Assembly: GCF_003351025.1 (NCBI RefSeq)
Contig: NZ_QPCG01000004.1
Coordinates: 664,244-728,243 of the forward strand
From: Mucilaginibacter endophyticus
Lineage (GTDB): Bacteria > Bacteroidota > Bacteroidia > Sphingobacteriales > Sphingobacteriaceae
Direction of reading: 5' to 3'
Length of the DNA: 64,000 bases
Below are positions 49,889 through 58,476 of the stretch, in pieces. The position numbers were made by a program, and so were the translations under genes. Below the pieces are notes generated by a model that saw only the letters and a list, made by a program, of their open reading frames with translations, searched no databases and was not told the origin of the DNA. Position 1 is the stretch's first letter. Every line of letters begins with the position of its first letter.

Positions 49889-51634
49889 ATGCTTAGAACT
49901 CATACCTGCGGCGAATTAAATATCAGCCATTTAGGCCAAACCGTTACTTTATGCGGTTGGGTACAAAAATCGCGCGATTTGGGCGGTACTACTTTTATCG
50001 ACGTGCGCGACCGTTATGGTTTAACCCAATTGATATTTAACACAGATACAGATGCTACGCTGCGCGAAAAAAGCCGTGAACTTGGTCGCGAGTTTGTGAT
50101 CAAAGTTACCGGTAATGTAATTGAGCGTGCCAGTAAAAACACCAAGATCCCAACCGGCGAAATTGAAATTGTTGTTACGGATATTGAAGTGCTTAACGCG
50201 GCCAAATTGCCTCCTTTCCTGATTGAAGACGAAACAGATGGCGGCGAGGAATTACGTGCTAAATACCGTTACCTCGACCTGCGTCGTAACCCTATTCGTA
50301 ACAACCTGGTACTTCGTCACAAAATGGCGCAGGAAGTGCGTAAATATTTAGATAAGCTCGACTTTATTGAGGTTGAAACCCCGGTACTGATCAAATCGAC
50401 CCCGGAAGGTGCACGCGACTTTGTGGTACCAAGCCGCATGAACGCGGGCGAGTTTTATGCCCTGCCGCAATCGCCACAAACTTTTAAACAATTGCTAATG
50501 GTAAGCGGTTTCGACCGTTATTTCCAGATTGTAAAATGTTTCAGGGACGAGGACCTGCGTGCCGACCGTCAGCCTGAGTTTACTCAGATTGACTGCGAGC
50601 TTTCATTTGTAAGCCAGGAAGATATCCTGAATATTTTTGAAGGCCTTACCCGCCACCTGTTCAAAACTGTAAAAGATATTGACCTGGGCGAGGTTCCGCG
50701 TATGCTGTATTCAGATGCGATGCGCCTGTACGGATCGGATAAGCCGGATGTACGCTTTGGGATGGAGTTTGTTGAGCTGAACGATATTGTTAAAGGCAAA
50801 GGCTTCAGCATTTTTGATAATGCCGAACTGGTTGTTGGTATCAACGCCAAAGGCTGTGCAAGCTATACCCGCAAACAGGTTGATGAACTAACCGAATGGT
50901 TAAAACGCCCTCAAATTGGCGTAACAGGCATGATCTATTGCCGTTACAATGAGGACGGAACATTGAAATCATCGGTAGATAAATTCTATAATGAAGATGA
51001 GCTAACCAACTGGGCAGCCGCATTTAGTGCCGAAAAAGGCGACTTAATGTTGATTTTGGCCGGAGGTGCTGATAAAGTACGCAAACAACTGAACGAATTA
51101 CGTTTGGAAATGGGTAGCCGTTTAGGCCTACGCGATAAAAACACATTCGCTCCGCTATGGGTAGTTGACTTCCCGCTATTGGAGTGGGATGAAGAAAGCG
51201 GCCGTTACCACGCTATGCACCATCCGTTCACCTCGCCTAAGCCGGAGGATATTAATCTGTTGGATACCGAACCCGGAACTGTACGCGCTAATGCTTATGA
51301 CCTGGTAATTAACGGTACTGAAATTGGCGGTGGTTCTATCCGGATCCATGATCGTGGTTTGCAATCACTGATGTTCAAGCATCTTGGTTTCTCGCCGGAA
51401 GAGGCACAAAAGCAATTCGGCTTCCTGATGGACGCCTTTGAATATGGCGCACCTCCGCATGGTGGTATCGCGTTTGGTTTTGACCGCCTGGCATCAATAT
51501 TTGCCGGTCTGGATTCTATCCGTGATGTGATCGCCTTCCCTAAAAACAACTCGGGCCGCGATGTGATGATCGATTCGCCATCAACCATTGCCGAAGCGCA
51601 AATGACCGAACTGAAAATTAAAACAACGGTTTAA
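49889..51634 (+). CDS. aspS: aspartyl-tRNA synthetase
   Basis: Class II synthetase that charges tRNA-Asp, 581 aa with the bacterial layout: N-terminal anticodon-binding OB domain (residues 1-105), catalytic core with the GAD insertion (about 290-410) and C-terminal extension. Motif 2 is FRDEDLRADRQPEFTQ and motif 3 ends GGIAFGFDRL. The anticodon loop region reads SRDLGGTTFID, with Leu where non-discriminating enzymes tend to have His (inference), so a tRNA-Asp-specific enzyme is likely. A strong terminator follows. Confidence 0.98.
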   Translation: MLRTHTCGELNISHLGQTVTLCGWVQKSRDLGGTTFIDVRDRYGLTQLIFNTDTDATLREKSRELGREFVIKVTGNVIERASKNTKIPTGEIEIVVTDIEVLNAAKLPPFLIEDETDGGEELRAKYRYLDLRRNPIRNNLVLRHKMAQEVRKYLDKLDFIEVETPVLIKSTPEGARDFVVPSRMNAGEFYALPQSPQTFKQLLMVSGFDRYFQIVKCFRDEDLRADRQPEFTQIDCELSFVSQEDILNIFEGLTRHLFKTVKDIDLGEVPRMLYSDAMRLYGSDKPDVRFGMEFVELNDIVKGKGFSIFDNAELVVGINAKGCASYTRKQVDELTEWLKRPQIGVTGMIYCRYNEDGTLKSSVDKFYNEDELTNWAAAFSAEKGDLMLILAGGADKVRKQLNELRLEMGSRLGLRDKNTFAPLWVVDFPLLEWDEESGRYHAMHHPFTSPKPEDINLLDTEPGTVRANAYDLVINGTEIGGGSIRIHDRGLQSLMFKHLGFSPEEAQKQFGFLMDAFEYGAPPHGGIAFGFDRLASIFAGLDSIRDVIAFPKNNSGRDVMIDSPSTIAEAQMTELKIKTTV

Positions 51635-51653
51635 TCAACCCAAAACATAAACT

Positions 51654-51682
51654 AAGCCCCCTTTATTGCAAAGGGGGCTTTT
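51654..51682 (+). terminator. rho-independent terminator of aspS
   Basis: AAGCCCCCTTT (51654-51664), loop ATTGC, AAAGGGGGCTT (51670-51680), then T. Perfect 11-bp stem 20 nt after the aspS stop. It ends only 16 nt before the first FKBP gene, which therefore needs read-through or a promoter overlapping the hairpin. Confidence 0.92.
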
Positions 51683-51697
51683 ATTTGAATACCCATC

Positions 51698-52162
51698 ATG
51701 AAAAAATACCTTTTATTGCTAAGCGCGGTTATCATTACGCTGATGATGTCATGCGATAACTCCGTTAAAATAAACCAGGAAAAACAGGCTAAAATGGATG
51801 ATTCGCTGATTCGCGTTTACCTGAAAGCTAATCCGCAGCTTAAAGTGCAAAAACATTCGTCGGGCATTTACTTTCAGGTTTTGGCTGAAGGTAAAGGCCA
51901 GCACCCTACCGAAAGCTCGATGGTTACGGTAAATTATACCGCGGCTTTACTAAATGATATGGTGGTTGATAAGGCAAGCGGCTTTTCAAGTCCATTGGAT
52001 CATTTAATTAAAGGCTGGCAAATAGGCATTCCGCTGGTGAAAGAGGGCGGTACCATATTACTCATCGTACCCTCGGGGCTTGCTTATGGTGCTAATGGCG
52101 TAGGCCGCATCCCGGAAAACTCAGTATTGGTGTTCACTGTAGATTTAACAGAATTTAAGTAA
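51698..52162 (+). CDS. FKBP-type peptidyl-prolyl isomerase lipoprotein, altered active site
   Basis: A 154-aa lipoprotein (lipobox MMSC, Cys19) with an FKBP domain in residues about 60-154. Kept positions: Tyr of VNYTAAL (Tyr26 of human FKBP12), Trp of KGWQIGIP (Trp59) and Tyr of GLAYGANG (Tyr82). The Phe36-Asp37 pair reads VVDKA, so Phe is lost and Asp kept. FKBPs speed proline isomerisation during folding outside the cytosol. First of three tandem paralogues behind aspS. Confidence 0.88.
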   Translation: MKKYLLLLSAVIITLMMSCDNSVKINQEKQAKMDDSLIRVYLKANPQLKVQKHSSGIYFQVLAEGKGQHPTESSMVTVNYTAALLNDMVVDKASGFSSPLDHLIKGWQIGIPLVKEGGTILLIVPSGLAYGANGVGRIPENSVLVFTVDLTEFK

Positions 52163-52241
52163 ATCGGCCAAAATAAGTTGAATGTTGTAGCGTTCTGTAG
52201 CTTTTACCCGTCAAATTAACTAAAACAGAACTATTAACTCA

Positions 52242-52697
52242 ATGAAGAAATTTCTATTATTCGTATTCGCCCCCCTGGTGATCCTCGCTTCATGCTCAAA
52301 AGACAAATTCGACGCTTCAAAACAAGCCGCTGCAGATGACGCCGCTATTAAAGCTTACATCGGTACTGATACTGCTTTTCATGCTACCGCCGATGGTTCT
52401 GGTGTTTATTATAAAATTGTAACACAAGGCACCGGCGCAAAGCCAACCGCGTCATCAACAGTTAAGGTAACCTATACCGGCAAATTATTGGCTGGAACCA
52501 CATTTGATTCGGGTACTATCAACCAGAGCCTCAGCGGACTTATCGCTGGCTGGCAATCAGGGCTTCCTTATTTAAAAGCCGGAGGCCGTATCATTTTGGT
52601 GATCCCTTCAAGGGAGGGCTATGGCAATACTGCTAAAGATGGTATCCCTGCAAACTCGGTTTTGGTATTTACGATTGATCTGCTTAGTTTTAGCTGA
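52242..52697 (+). CDS. FKBP-type peptidyl-prolyl isomerase lipoprotein
   Basis: A 151-aa lipoprotein (lipobox LASC, Cys18). The FKBP domain covers about residues 55-151 and keeps the standard site: VTYTGKLLAGTTFDSG (Tyr, Phe, Asp), AGWQSGLPYLKAGG (Trp), REGYGNTA (Tyr) and the end NSVLVFTIDLLSF. It is the most conventional of the three tandem copies. It follows the first copy by 79 nt and precedes the third by 20 nt. Confidence 0.92.
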   Translation: MKKFLLFVFAPLVILASCSKDKFDASKQAAADDAAIKAYIGTDTAFHATADGSGVYYKIVTQGTGAKPTASSTVKVTYTGKLLAGTTFDSGTINQSLSGLIAGWQSGLPYLKAGGRIILVIPSREGYGNTAKDGIPANSVLVFTIDLLSFS

Positions 52698-52717
52698 TTC
52701 AATTACCAAAGCCTGAA

Positions 52718-53185
52718 ATGAGAAAAACCCTGTTGCTATTGTTATTAGCGCCGCTATTGGTGCTGTCTGCATGTTTTAAAGATAAATCGGCCGATCCGCA
52801 GCAAAACGTTTTGAACGAGGACGGCAATATCAAAATTTACCTTGCAGCGCATCCGGAAATAACCGCGACAAAAGATACTTCAGGACTTTATTATCAGATC
52901 ATCACACCGGGAACAGGTACTCATGCAGGGCCAAACGCGACGGTTACTATCGACTACTCGGCGCAATTGCTTAGTGGTGTAAGTATAAATGGGCAAACAG
53001 ATTACAGCAATAAGCTAAATACGCTGCTTACCGGCTGGCAAATAGGAATCCCCATGATCGCCGCCGGAGGTGAGATCCTGCTTATCGCACCTTCCCGTTT
53101 AGCTTACGGTGTATACGGCACCAGCCAGATCCCGCCTAACTCTATCGTGATCTTTGATATCAAGCTCAAAAAAATAGAGCAATAA
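52718..53185 (+). CDS. FKBP-like lipoprotein with degenerate active site
   Basis: A 155-aa lipoprotein (lipobox LSAC, Cys19). The FKBP domain is intact in outline (VTIDYSAQLL, TGWQIGIPMIAAGG, RLAYGVYG, NSIVIFDIKLK), but the Phe36-Asp37 pair reads SINGQ, so both are replaced. Proline isomerase activity is doubtful; such domains can keep chaperone or binding roles. It is 20 nt after the second copy and ends the cluster before a terminator. Confidence 0.85.
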   Translation: MRKTLLLLLLAPLLVLSACFKDKSADPQQNVLNEDGNIKIYLAAHPEITATKDTSGLYYQIITPGTGTHAGPNATVTIDYSAQLLSGVSINGQTDYSNKLNTLLTGWQIGIPMIAAGGEILLIAPSRLAYGVYGTSQIPPNSIVIFDIKLKKIEQ

Positions 53186-53192
53186 AAAAGTA

Positions 53193-53230
53193 AAATAAAG
53201 GCTATCCGTAAAGGATGGCCTTTATTTTTT
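53193..53230 (+). terminator. rho-independent terminator of the FKBP cluster
   Basis: AAATAAAGGCTATCC (53193-53207) pairs with GGATGGCCTTTATTT (53213-53227), one G-U, with a 5-nt loop and a run of T after it. It lies 7 nt after the third FKBP stop. Confidence 0.9.
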
Positions 53231-53312
53231 TACCCTTCGTAGCGACAACCTTTTGCCTTTCGCCTTTAACCTTTCGCCTCCAACTTTCACTTCCAAGAGT
53301 TATCTTTGTACC

Positions 53313-53912
53313 GTGAGCGAGAAAACCATTTTAAAACTGCAGCTGCCTACCGATCCGCTTTGGGTTAAGAACGTGGTGGAGAGTAATATCGAAGAAATTT
53401 TGACCGATCACGCTTTTTGCGAACAAAAGGCGGCAAGTAATGCTATTACCCTTATTGTTCAAAACCCCAACCTGAGCGAACTGGTACAGGAGATGGCGCT
53501 GCTGGTGCAGGAAGAAATGGATCATTTTAAACGGGTGCATGATATTATTCTTGAGCGTGGCTATATCCTTGGCCGCGAGCGTAAGGATAACTACGTAAAT
53601 GAGCTCAGAAAATTTATTATTGTGGGTGGTGGCCGCGAAGCTCAGTTGATTGACAGGCTGTTGTTTTCGGCCATGATTGAAGCCCGCAGTTGTGAACGTT
53701 TTAAGGTGCTCTCCGAAAATATTAATGATGAGCAATTAGCTGCCTTTTACCACGAGTTGATGATAAGCGAGGCAACCCACTACTCCATGTTCATTCGCCT
53801 GGCCAAAAAATACGCCGAAGAAATAGATGTTGATGCCCGCTGGAAACAATTCCTGGAGTATGAAGCCCATGTGATCCAGAATTACGGCAAAGGTGAAACC
53901 ATTCATGGTTAA
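53313..53912 (+). CDS. miaE: MiaE-like tRNA hydroxylase (diiron)
   Basis: A diiron ferritin-like protein of the MiaE family, which hydroxylates the isopentenyl group of ms2i6A37 in tRNA. With the GTG start at 53313 it has 199 aa. Ligands are in order: Glu37 (FCEQKA), Glu68 and His71 (QEEMDHF), Glu123 (MIEARSCERF), Glu153 and His156 (ISEATHYSMF). I choose GTG over an ATG 20 codons upstream, because a TATCTTTG -7 box (53301-53308) lies between them and the extra residues are not family-like. The GTG is only 4 nt past that box, so the message may be leaderless. The stop runs into a repeat. Confidence 0.85.
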   Translation: MSEKTILKLQLPTDPLWVKNVVESNIEEILTDHAFCEQKAASNAITLIVQNPNLSELVQEMALLVQEEMDHFKRVHDIILERGYILGRERKDNYVNELRKFIIVGGGREAQLIDRLLFSAMIEARSCERFKVLSENINDEQLAAFYHELMISEATHYSMFIRLAKKYAEEIDVDARWKQFLEYEAHVIQNYGKGETIHG

Positions 53913-54213
53913 GTCTTAAGTCCGAAGTTTTAAGTCGGTAGTTCTAAGTTAAAAGTATCAAGTTTTTACCTGGAGGCTGCTCGTGAAAAGACATTCATTG
54001 CCGTTGGTTTTAACCAACGGTAAAAAAACTGAAAGTCCCTGGCTTTAGCCTAATTAAATAAGCAGATTTAGGCTGAAGCCCCCTTCTTTGTTACTATTAT
54101 TCCGTTGGTTAAAACCAACGGCAATGAAGTTTGCAGCCTTGTAAACAACATTTTCCCATTTTGAAACGGCTTATTAAGACTTAGAACTACCGGCTTCAGA
54201 ATTGTGACTTAAC
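53911..54213. repeat. 303-bp composite palindrome with nested CATTGCCGTTGG elements
   Basis: Outer words AAGTCTTAAGTCCGAAG.. and GGTAGTTCTAAGTT (left) against TTAAGACTTAGAACTACC and GTGACTTAAC (right, to 54213). Inside are two copies of CATTGCCGTTGGTTTTAACC.. facing each other (53996-54020 and 54102-54126), each itself palindromic (CCGTTGGTT/AACCAACGG). The centre is GGCTTTAGCCTAA (54041-54053) against TTAGGCTGAAGCC. It starts on the miaE-like stop codon. Confidence 0.8.
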
Positions 54214-54288
54214 AAAACTCATCCACACAAATCATTAAAATACCGACACTTGTTTTTATTGCTGTAACATAATGCGTTATTTTACATA

Positions 54289-55470
54289 ATGTCGCGTTTT
54301 AAAGCATTTTCGGTTGTGATACATATTGCGGGGTGGTTGCTATTTATGGCCTTTCCGCTGGTGTTTTTAAATAGCCGGGCTTTTTACAATACTTCCATTG
54401 CCACTTTTTTACAGAAGCCGGCCTACTGGGTGTTTTGCGTTACCTACATGGTGCTTTTTTATTCAAACGCGTACGTTTTCATTCCAAGGTTTTTTCTGAA
54501 AAAGAAATATGCCATTTACAGCGTCATAGTTGTGGTATTATTAGCCGGAGTTTACCTGCTTCGCCCTTTTGACAAGTTAATGCGCAGTACCGATGGCTGG
54601 CGAATGATGAACGGCATGATGATGCGGCATCGCCCTCCATTTGGTGGAGAGCGTTTTGGTAATGGCCCTTTTGGCGTTCCTCCGGGTGATACCGCCGCCG
54701 CGTTTGACCGCCCGCCCTTCCGCTCTGACTCGGCCTATTTCAAAGCGCAGTCTCAGTGGCGCCGGCACCGTATGCGACCGCTCGATAGCACCAGCCTGTT
54801 CATCTTCCTGATGATCATGGCGCTGAGCATGGCAATAAAAACGGTGCAGCAATGGCAGCTGACCGAGCAACGCGCAGCCCGGGCAGAAGCCGATAAAACC
54901 AATGCTGAACTGTCGTTTCTGAAAGCGCAGATCAATCCACATTTTTTGTTCAATACCTTGAATAATATCTATACCCTTGCGGCTATTAAAGATGATAACG
55001 CGGCCGACAGTATCATGAAGCTATCAAATATTATGCGCTATGTTACCGATGATGTTGCCGAAGATTTTGTTCCGCTGCAAAGCGAAATAGATTGTATCAG
55101 CGACTATATCGAGCTGCAACGTCTTCGTATCGGTAAAAACACCAAAGTGAATTTTGAGGTTAAAGGTGATATCGACCACAAACAGATAGCCCCACTGGTA
55201 ATGATGACCTTTGTAGAAAACGTTTTTAAATACGGGGTGAGTAAACATGAACCATCTGATATTGATATCAGCATAGATATCCAGGGGTTGAAAATCTCGT
55301 TTTACTGCAAAAATCGCATCTTCGGTGTACAAAAAAGCGATTATCAGCGTACGGGCATCGGCATCAATAACACCAAAAAGCGCCTGGAGCATTTATACCC
55401 CAACAAACATTTATTAAGCATAAGCAGTCTGAATAATGAGTATATTGTTCAACTTACTTTACAAGCTTAA
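54289..55470 (+). CDS. LytS/YehU-type sensor histidine kinase
   Basis: A 393-aa membrane kinase of the His_kinase (PF06580) class. Membrane helices are at about 10-28, 45-63, 75-92 and 168-186. Between the third and fourth lies an unusual extracytoplasmic loop (about 100-165) rich in Met, Pro, Arg and Gly (GMMMRHRPPFGG, RRHRMRPLD). The phosphoacceptor is His218 in KAQINPHFLFNTLNN, and the ATP part has GIGINNTKKRLEHLYP. It is followed 5 nt later by its LytTR regulator. Confidence 0.93.
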   Translation: MSRFKAFSVVIHIAGWLLFMAFPLVFLNSRAFYNTSIATFLQKPAYWVFCVTYMVLFYSNAYVFIPRFFLKKKYAIYSVIVVVLLAGVYLLRPFDKLMRSTDGWRMMNGMMMRHRPPFGGERFGNGPFGVPPGDTAAAFDRPPFRSDSAYFKAQSQWRRHRMRPLDSTSLFIFLMIMALSMAIKTVQQWQLTEQRAARAEADKTNAELSFLKAQINPHFLFNTLNNIYTLAAIKDDNAADSIMKLSNIMRYVTDDVAEDFVPLQSEIDCISDYIELQRLRIGKNTKVNFEVKGDIDHKQIAPLVMMTFVENVFKYGVSKHEPSDIDISIDIQGLKISFYCKNRIFGVQKSDYQRTGIGINNTKKRLEHLYPNKHLLSISSLNNEYIVQLTLQA

Positions 55471-55475
55471 ATAAT

Positions 55476-56177
55476 ATGGTGCTTAAATGTATAGCCATTG
55501 ATGATGAGCCGCTGGCCTTAAGGCTCATCAACGATTATGTATCCCGTTTCCCGGCGTTGCAAATGGTTAATACTTTTGAAGACGCCATATCCGGCGCGGA
55601 ATTTTTAAAACACAATCCGGTAGACCTGCTGTTTGTTGATATCAATATGCCCGACATCACCGGGATCGACCTGGTACGTTCGCTTGACGTAAAGCCCATG
55701 GTGATATTTACCACAGCCCATAAAAATTTCGCGTATGAAGGCTTTGAACTGGAAGCCCTTGATTATGTTTTAAAGCCCATTGATATTAAGCGTTTTACCA
55801 AAGCTGTTGAAAAGGCCGTTGATTACTACAAATACAGAAGCAAGCCCGCCGAAGAAGCGGCGGAGGAAAGTCTGTATGTGTACTCCGAATACCGTATGGT
55901 TAAGATAGATCTGGGTACCATTGAGTATATAGAAAGCATGGAGGACTATATCAAGATCCACATCACCAACGAGAAAACCATCCTTACGCTGATGCCTATG
56001 AAAAAGGTATTGGAAAAACTCCCCACAAGCAAATTTCAGCGCATCCATCGCAGCTATATCGTACCTGTAAACAAGATCCGCTCCATTCAAAACCGCAAAG
56101 TTCAGCTAACAGATGTTGAGCTGCCCATAAGCGAAACTTATAACGATTTCGCCCGTAACTGGGCAAAGCAGAAGTAA
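55476..56177 (+). CDS. LytTR-type response regulator
   Basis: A 233-aa regulator with a receiver domain (phospho-Asp55 in LLFVDINMPD, Lys in VLKPIDIKRF) and a C-terminal LytTR DNA-binding domain (about 130-230, EYIESMEDYIKIHI, FQRIHRSYIVPVNKI). Partner of the kinase in front. In Bacteroidota such pairs often control envelope or motility functions; direct targets are not visible. The gene for a CHU_C protein follows on the same strand after 240 bp. Confidence 0.95.
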   Translation: MVLKCIAIDDEPLALRLINDYVSRFPALQMVNTFEDAISGAEFLKHNPVDLLFVDINMPDITGIDLVRSLDVKPMVIFTTAHKNFAYEGFELEALDYVLKPIDIKRFTKAVEKAVDYYKYRSKPAEEAAEESLYVYSEYRMVKIDLGTIEYIESMEDYIKIHITNEKTILTLMPMKKVLEKLPTSKFQRIHRSYIVPVNKIRSIQNRKVQLTDVELPISETYNDFARNWAKQK

Positions 56178-56417
56178 AAGTATTTCAAGGGTTTCGCCTT
56201 ATTTGCCGGTAATTTATCACTCCCGTTAAGTTCGCCTATACAAAACTGTGATTCATCGATACAATATTGATGAATAGCCGCCATGCCCGCATATTTATGT
56301 CATAAACCAATTATAACCCCATAAATGGTTTATTAGTACCCCTTTTCATAATAGTTGCGATAGTAGCGTCTGTGTGTTAGTAGTACATGCAGGCGCTTTT
56401 TTAAAAACAGTATTCCG
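56178..56417. other. 240-bp gap before the CHU_C protein gene
   Basis: Contains a short inverted repeat ATAAACCA (56302-56309)/TGGTTTAT (56326-56333) and a T-rich run (56396-56402). No gene or clear promoter box was recognised. Confidence 0.4.
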
Positions 56418-58334
56418 TTGGAAGCAAAAAAGTTACTCCCCCTAATCAGCTTTTTTCTCATCTTATTGGTTCGTAAAACAAATGCGCAAAGCCTCGGCGA
56501 TCCGGTTGTGAGTATCACTTTTGGCTCAGGCACCTCAACACACTCTGGTGCATTGCCTGCCGACTCAGGGTCGACGAGCTATCCTTACAGCAGTGCTGAT
56601 TTTCCGAGTGATGGTTATTATACCATTGAAAATACTACTGCTGGTGCGGGCAATGTTTGGTGGTCGGCAACAGATCATACAGGTAATACAGGAGGCTATA
56701 TGATGGTAGTAAATGCCAGTGTATCCAAAACCGATTATTTTTATAAACGTACCATTACCGGGTTATGCTCTAATACCACCTATCAGTTCTCGGCCTGGGT
56801 GGTGAATTTGTTGAGGAGCAATGATATCAGTCCGCCAAATATCACTTTCGCTATTGAAAAAACCGACGGGACAACTATCCAGAGTTATAATACCGGTACC
56901 ATTGCCCGTACCAGCGGCACTTATAAATGGGTACAGGAGTCATTTAATTTTACCTTGCCGGCGGGTGTTGGTGATGTAGTTATCAAGATGATCAATAACA
57001 GCGCGGGGGGTGCTCCGGCCAACGACCTGGCTATTGACGATATCGTTTTTCGTCCTTATGGGCCCGTCATAGCGGCAAGTTTCAGCAGTTCAAGCTCAAC
57101 CTTAACCGCGGCGGCCTGTTCAGATGTTCCGCAAACTTATACGCTTAGCACTACTATCCCCAGCGGGTATACGGTTTTATGGCAGTCTAAAAACGGCAAT
57201 GGCGCCTGGGCGGATCTTGCCGGGGCAAACAATACCAGCTCAACATACCAGATCACATCGCCAACTGTGGCCGGAACTTATTATTACCGCGCCGTAACGG
57301 CACAGGCAGGGAACATCAATTCGGCGCTTTGCAGGTCGGCATCAAATGTGCTTACGCTTACTGTAGGGGCTCCGCCTTCATCAACCGCAACCGCCAATAC
57401 ACCAGTTTGCGCGGGCACGACTTTATCGCTCAATGCATCTACCGGCGTAAGTTATAAATGGACTGGGCCAAATGGTTTTACATCGGTACTTCAAAACCCA
57501 ACCATCGATAATGTGACGGCTGCTGCTGCCGGACCTTATAGCGTTACCATTAAATCGTCATCGGGATGCGAGGTTACAGTTCCGCTATCAGTGATTGTGA
57601 ATGCCCAGCCTGTTGCAGCTGTAGCGCCGGTTGAGCCAATTTGCGAGGGCAGTTCGGTAACTTTAAATGCCAGTGGCGGCTCAACCTATTCATGGTCGCC
57701 CAGTACTGGCCTTTCTGATGCCGGCATTGCCAATCCGGTAGCCAGCCCAACAGATACTACGCTTTATACGGTTACAGTGAGTAACGGAACCTGTACTTCA
57801 ACCGTTCAGGTTCAGGTTAATGTGCTTAAAAAGCCGGTATCTAATGCTGGTCCCGACAGGCATATTACCCAGGGGCAATCGGTAACGCTGAACGGCAGTA
57901 CCAAGGGAACAAACGTAAGCTATTATTGGACCCCGACCGATAACCTGAGCAGCAGCCTTGAACTTAAGCCAACGGCATCACCGCTTGAAGATATCACCTA
58001 CACCCTGCACGTGGTATCAAACTCCGGCTGCGGCGATGAAGCTACCGACGAGGTATTTGTGCGTGTTTATAAAAAAGTAGTTATCCCCAATACTTTTACA
58101 CCCAATGGTGATGGTGTTAACGATACCTGGAACATTGAAGCATTGGACACCTACCCAACTTCAACTACACAGGTGTTTAACCGCTACGGTGGCCTGGTGT
58201 TTAAAAGTACCGGCTACCCCAAAGCCTGGGACGGCAAATACAGCGGCCAGGATATTCCATCGGGCACATACTATTACGTAATAGATCTAAAAAACGGCAA
58301 TGTAATGAGTGGCTGGGTAATGGTGATGAGATGA
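56418..58334 (+). CDS. type IX secreted Ig/PKD-like protein with CHU_C sorting domain, TTG start
   Basis: A 638-aa surface protein. The signal peptide (EAKKLLPLISFFLILLVRKTNAQ) begins at a TTG codon; no in-frame ATG or GTG exists between it and the upstream stop at 56364. Residues about 30-215 are a jelly-roll-like domain, about 220-470 hold Ig/PKD-like repeats (ANTPVCAGTTLSLNAS, VEPICEGSSVTLNAS), and the last 85 form the gliding-motility C-terminal domain (PNTFTPNGDGVNDTW, VFNRYGGLVF, GTYYYVIDL), a type B signal for type IX secretion. Probably adhesive or structural. Confidence 0.88.
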   Translation: MEAKKLLPLISFFLILLVRKTNAQSLGDPVVSITFGSGTSTHSGALPADSGSTSYPYSSADFPSDGYYTIENTTAGAGNVWWSATDHTGNTGGYMMVVNASVSKTDYFYKRTITGLCSNTTYQFSAWVVNLLRSNDISPPNITFAIEKTDGTTIQSYNTGTIARTSGTYKWVQESFNFTLPAGVGDVVIKMINNSAGGAPANDLAIDDIVFRPYGPVIAASFSSSSSTLTAAACSDVPQTYTLSTTIPSGYTVLWQSKNGNGAWADLAGANNTSSTYQITSPTVAGTYYYRAVTAQAGNINSALCRSASNVLTLTVGAPPSSTATANTPVCAGTTLSLNASTGVSYKWTGPNGFTSVLQNPTIDNVTAAAAGPYSVTIKSSSGCEVTVPLSVIVNAQPVAAVAPVEPICEGSSVTLNASGGSTYSWSPSTGLSDAGIANPVASPTDTTLYTVTVSNGTCTSTVQVQVNVLKKPVSNAGPDRHITQGQSVTLNGSTKGTNVSYYWTPTDNLSSSLELKPTASPLEDITYTLHVVSNSGCGDEATDEVFVRVYKKVVIPNTFTPNGDGVNDTWNIEALDTYPTSTTQVFNRYGGLVFKSTGYPKAWDGKYSGQDIPSGTYYYVIDLKNGNVMSGWVMVMR

Positions 58335-58340
58335 TTTTTT

Positions 58341-58476
58341 TAGTTCATTGTTGATGGATCATAGTTCATAGCTGAATTGCAGGGCGGATGGCTTTTAGCT
58401 TGATAGTCAACAGCCGAATTGCAAAGTGAACAAAGGTGGCCATTACCATGAACCATGATCTATAAACCATGAACTA
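58341..58476. repeat. inverted repeat of the GTTCATGGATCATAG family (copy 2)
   Basis: TAGTTCATTGTTGATGGATC.. (58341-58372) faces ACCATGAACCATGATCTATA.. (58445-58476). Same words as at 5628-5739. The right arm overlaps the last five codons and the stop of the monooxygenase gene. Confidence 0.7.

Noticed and set aside
56372..56420. An upstream ATG for the CHU_C protein (ATG at 56387)
   Set aside because: That ATG is out of frame; the in-frame path back to the stop at 56364 has no ATG or GTG, so the TTG at 56418 is kept.
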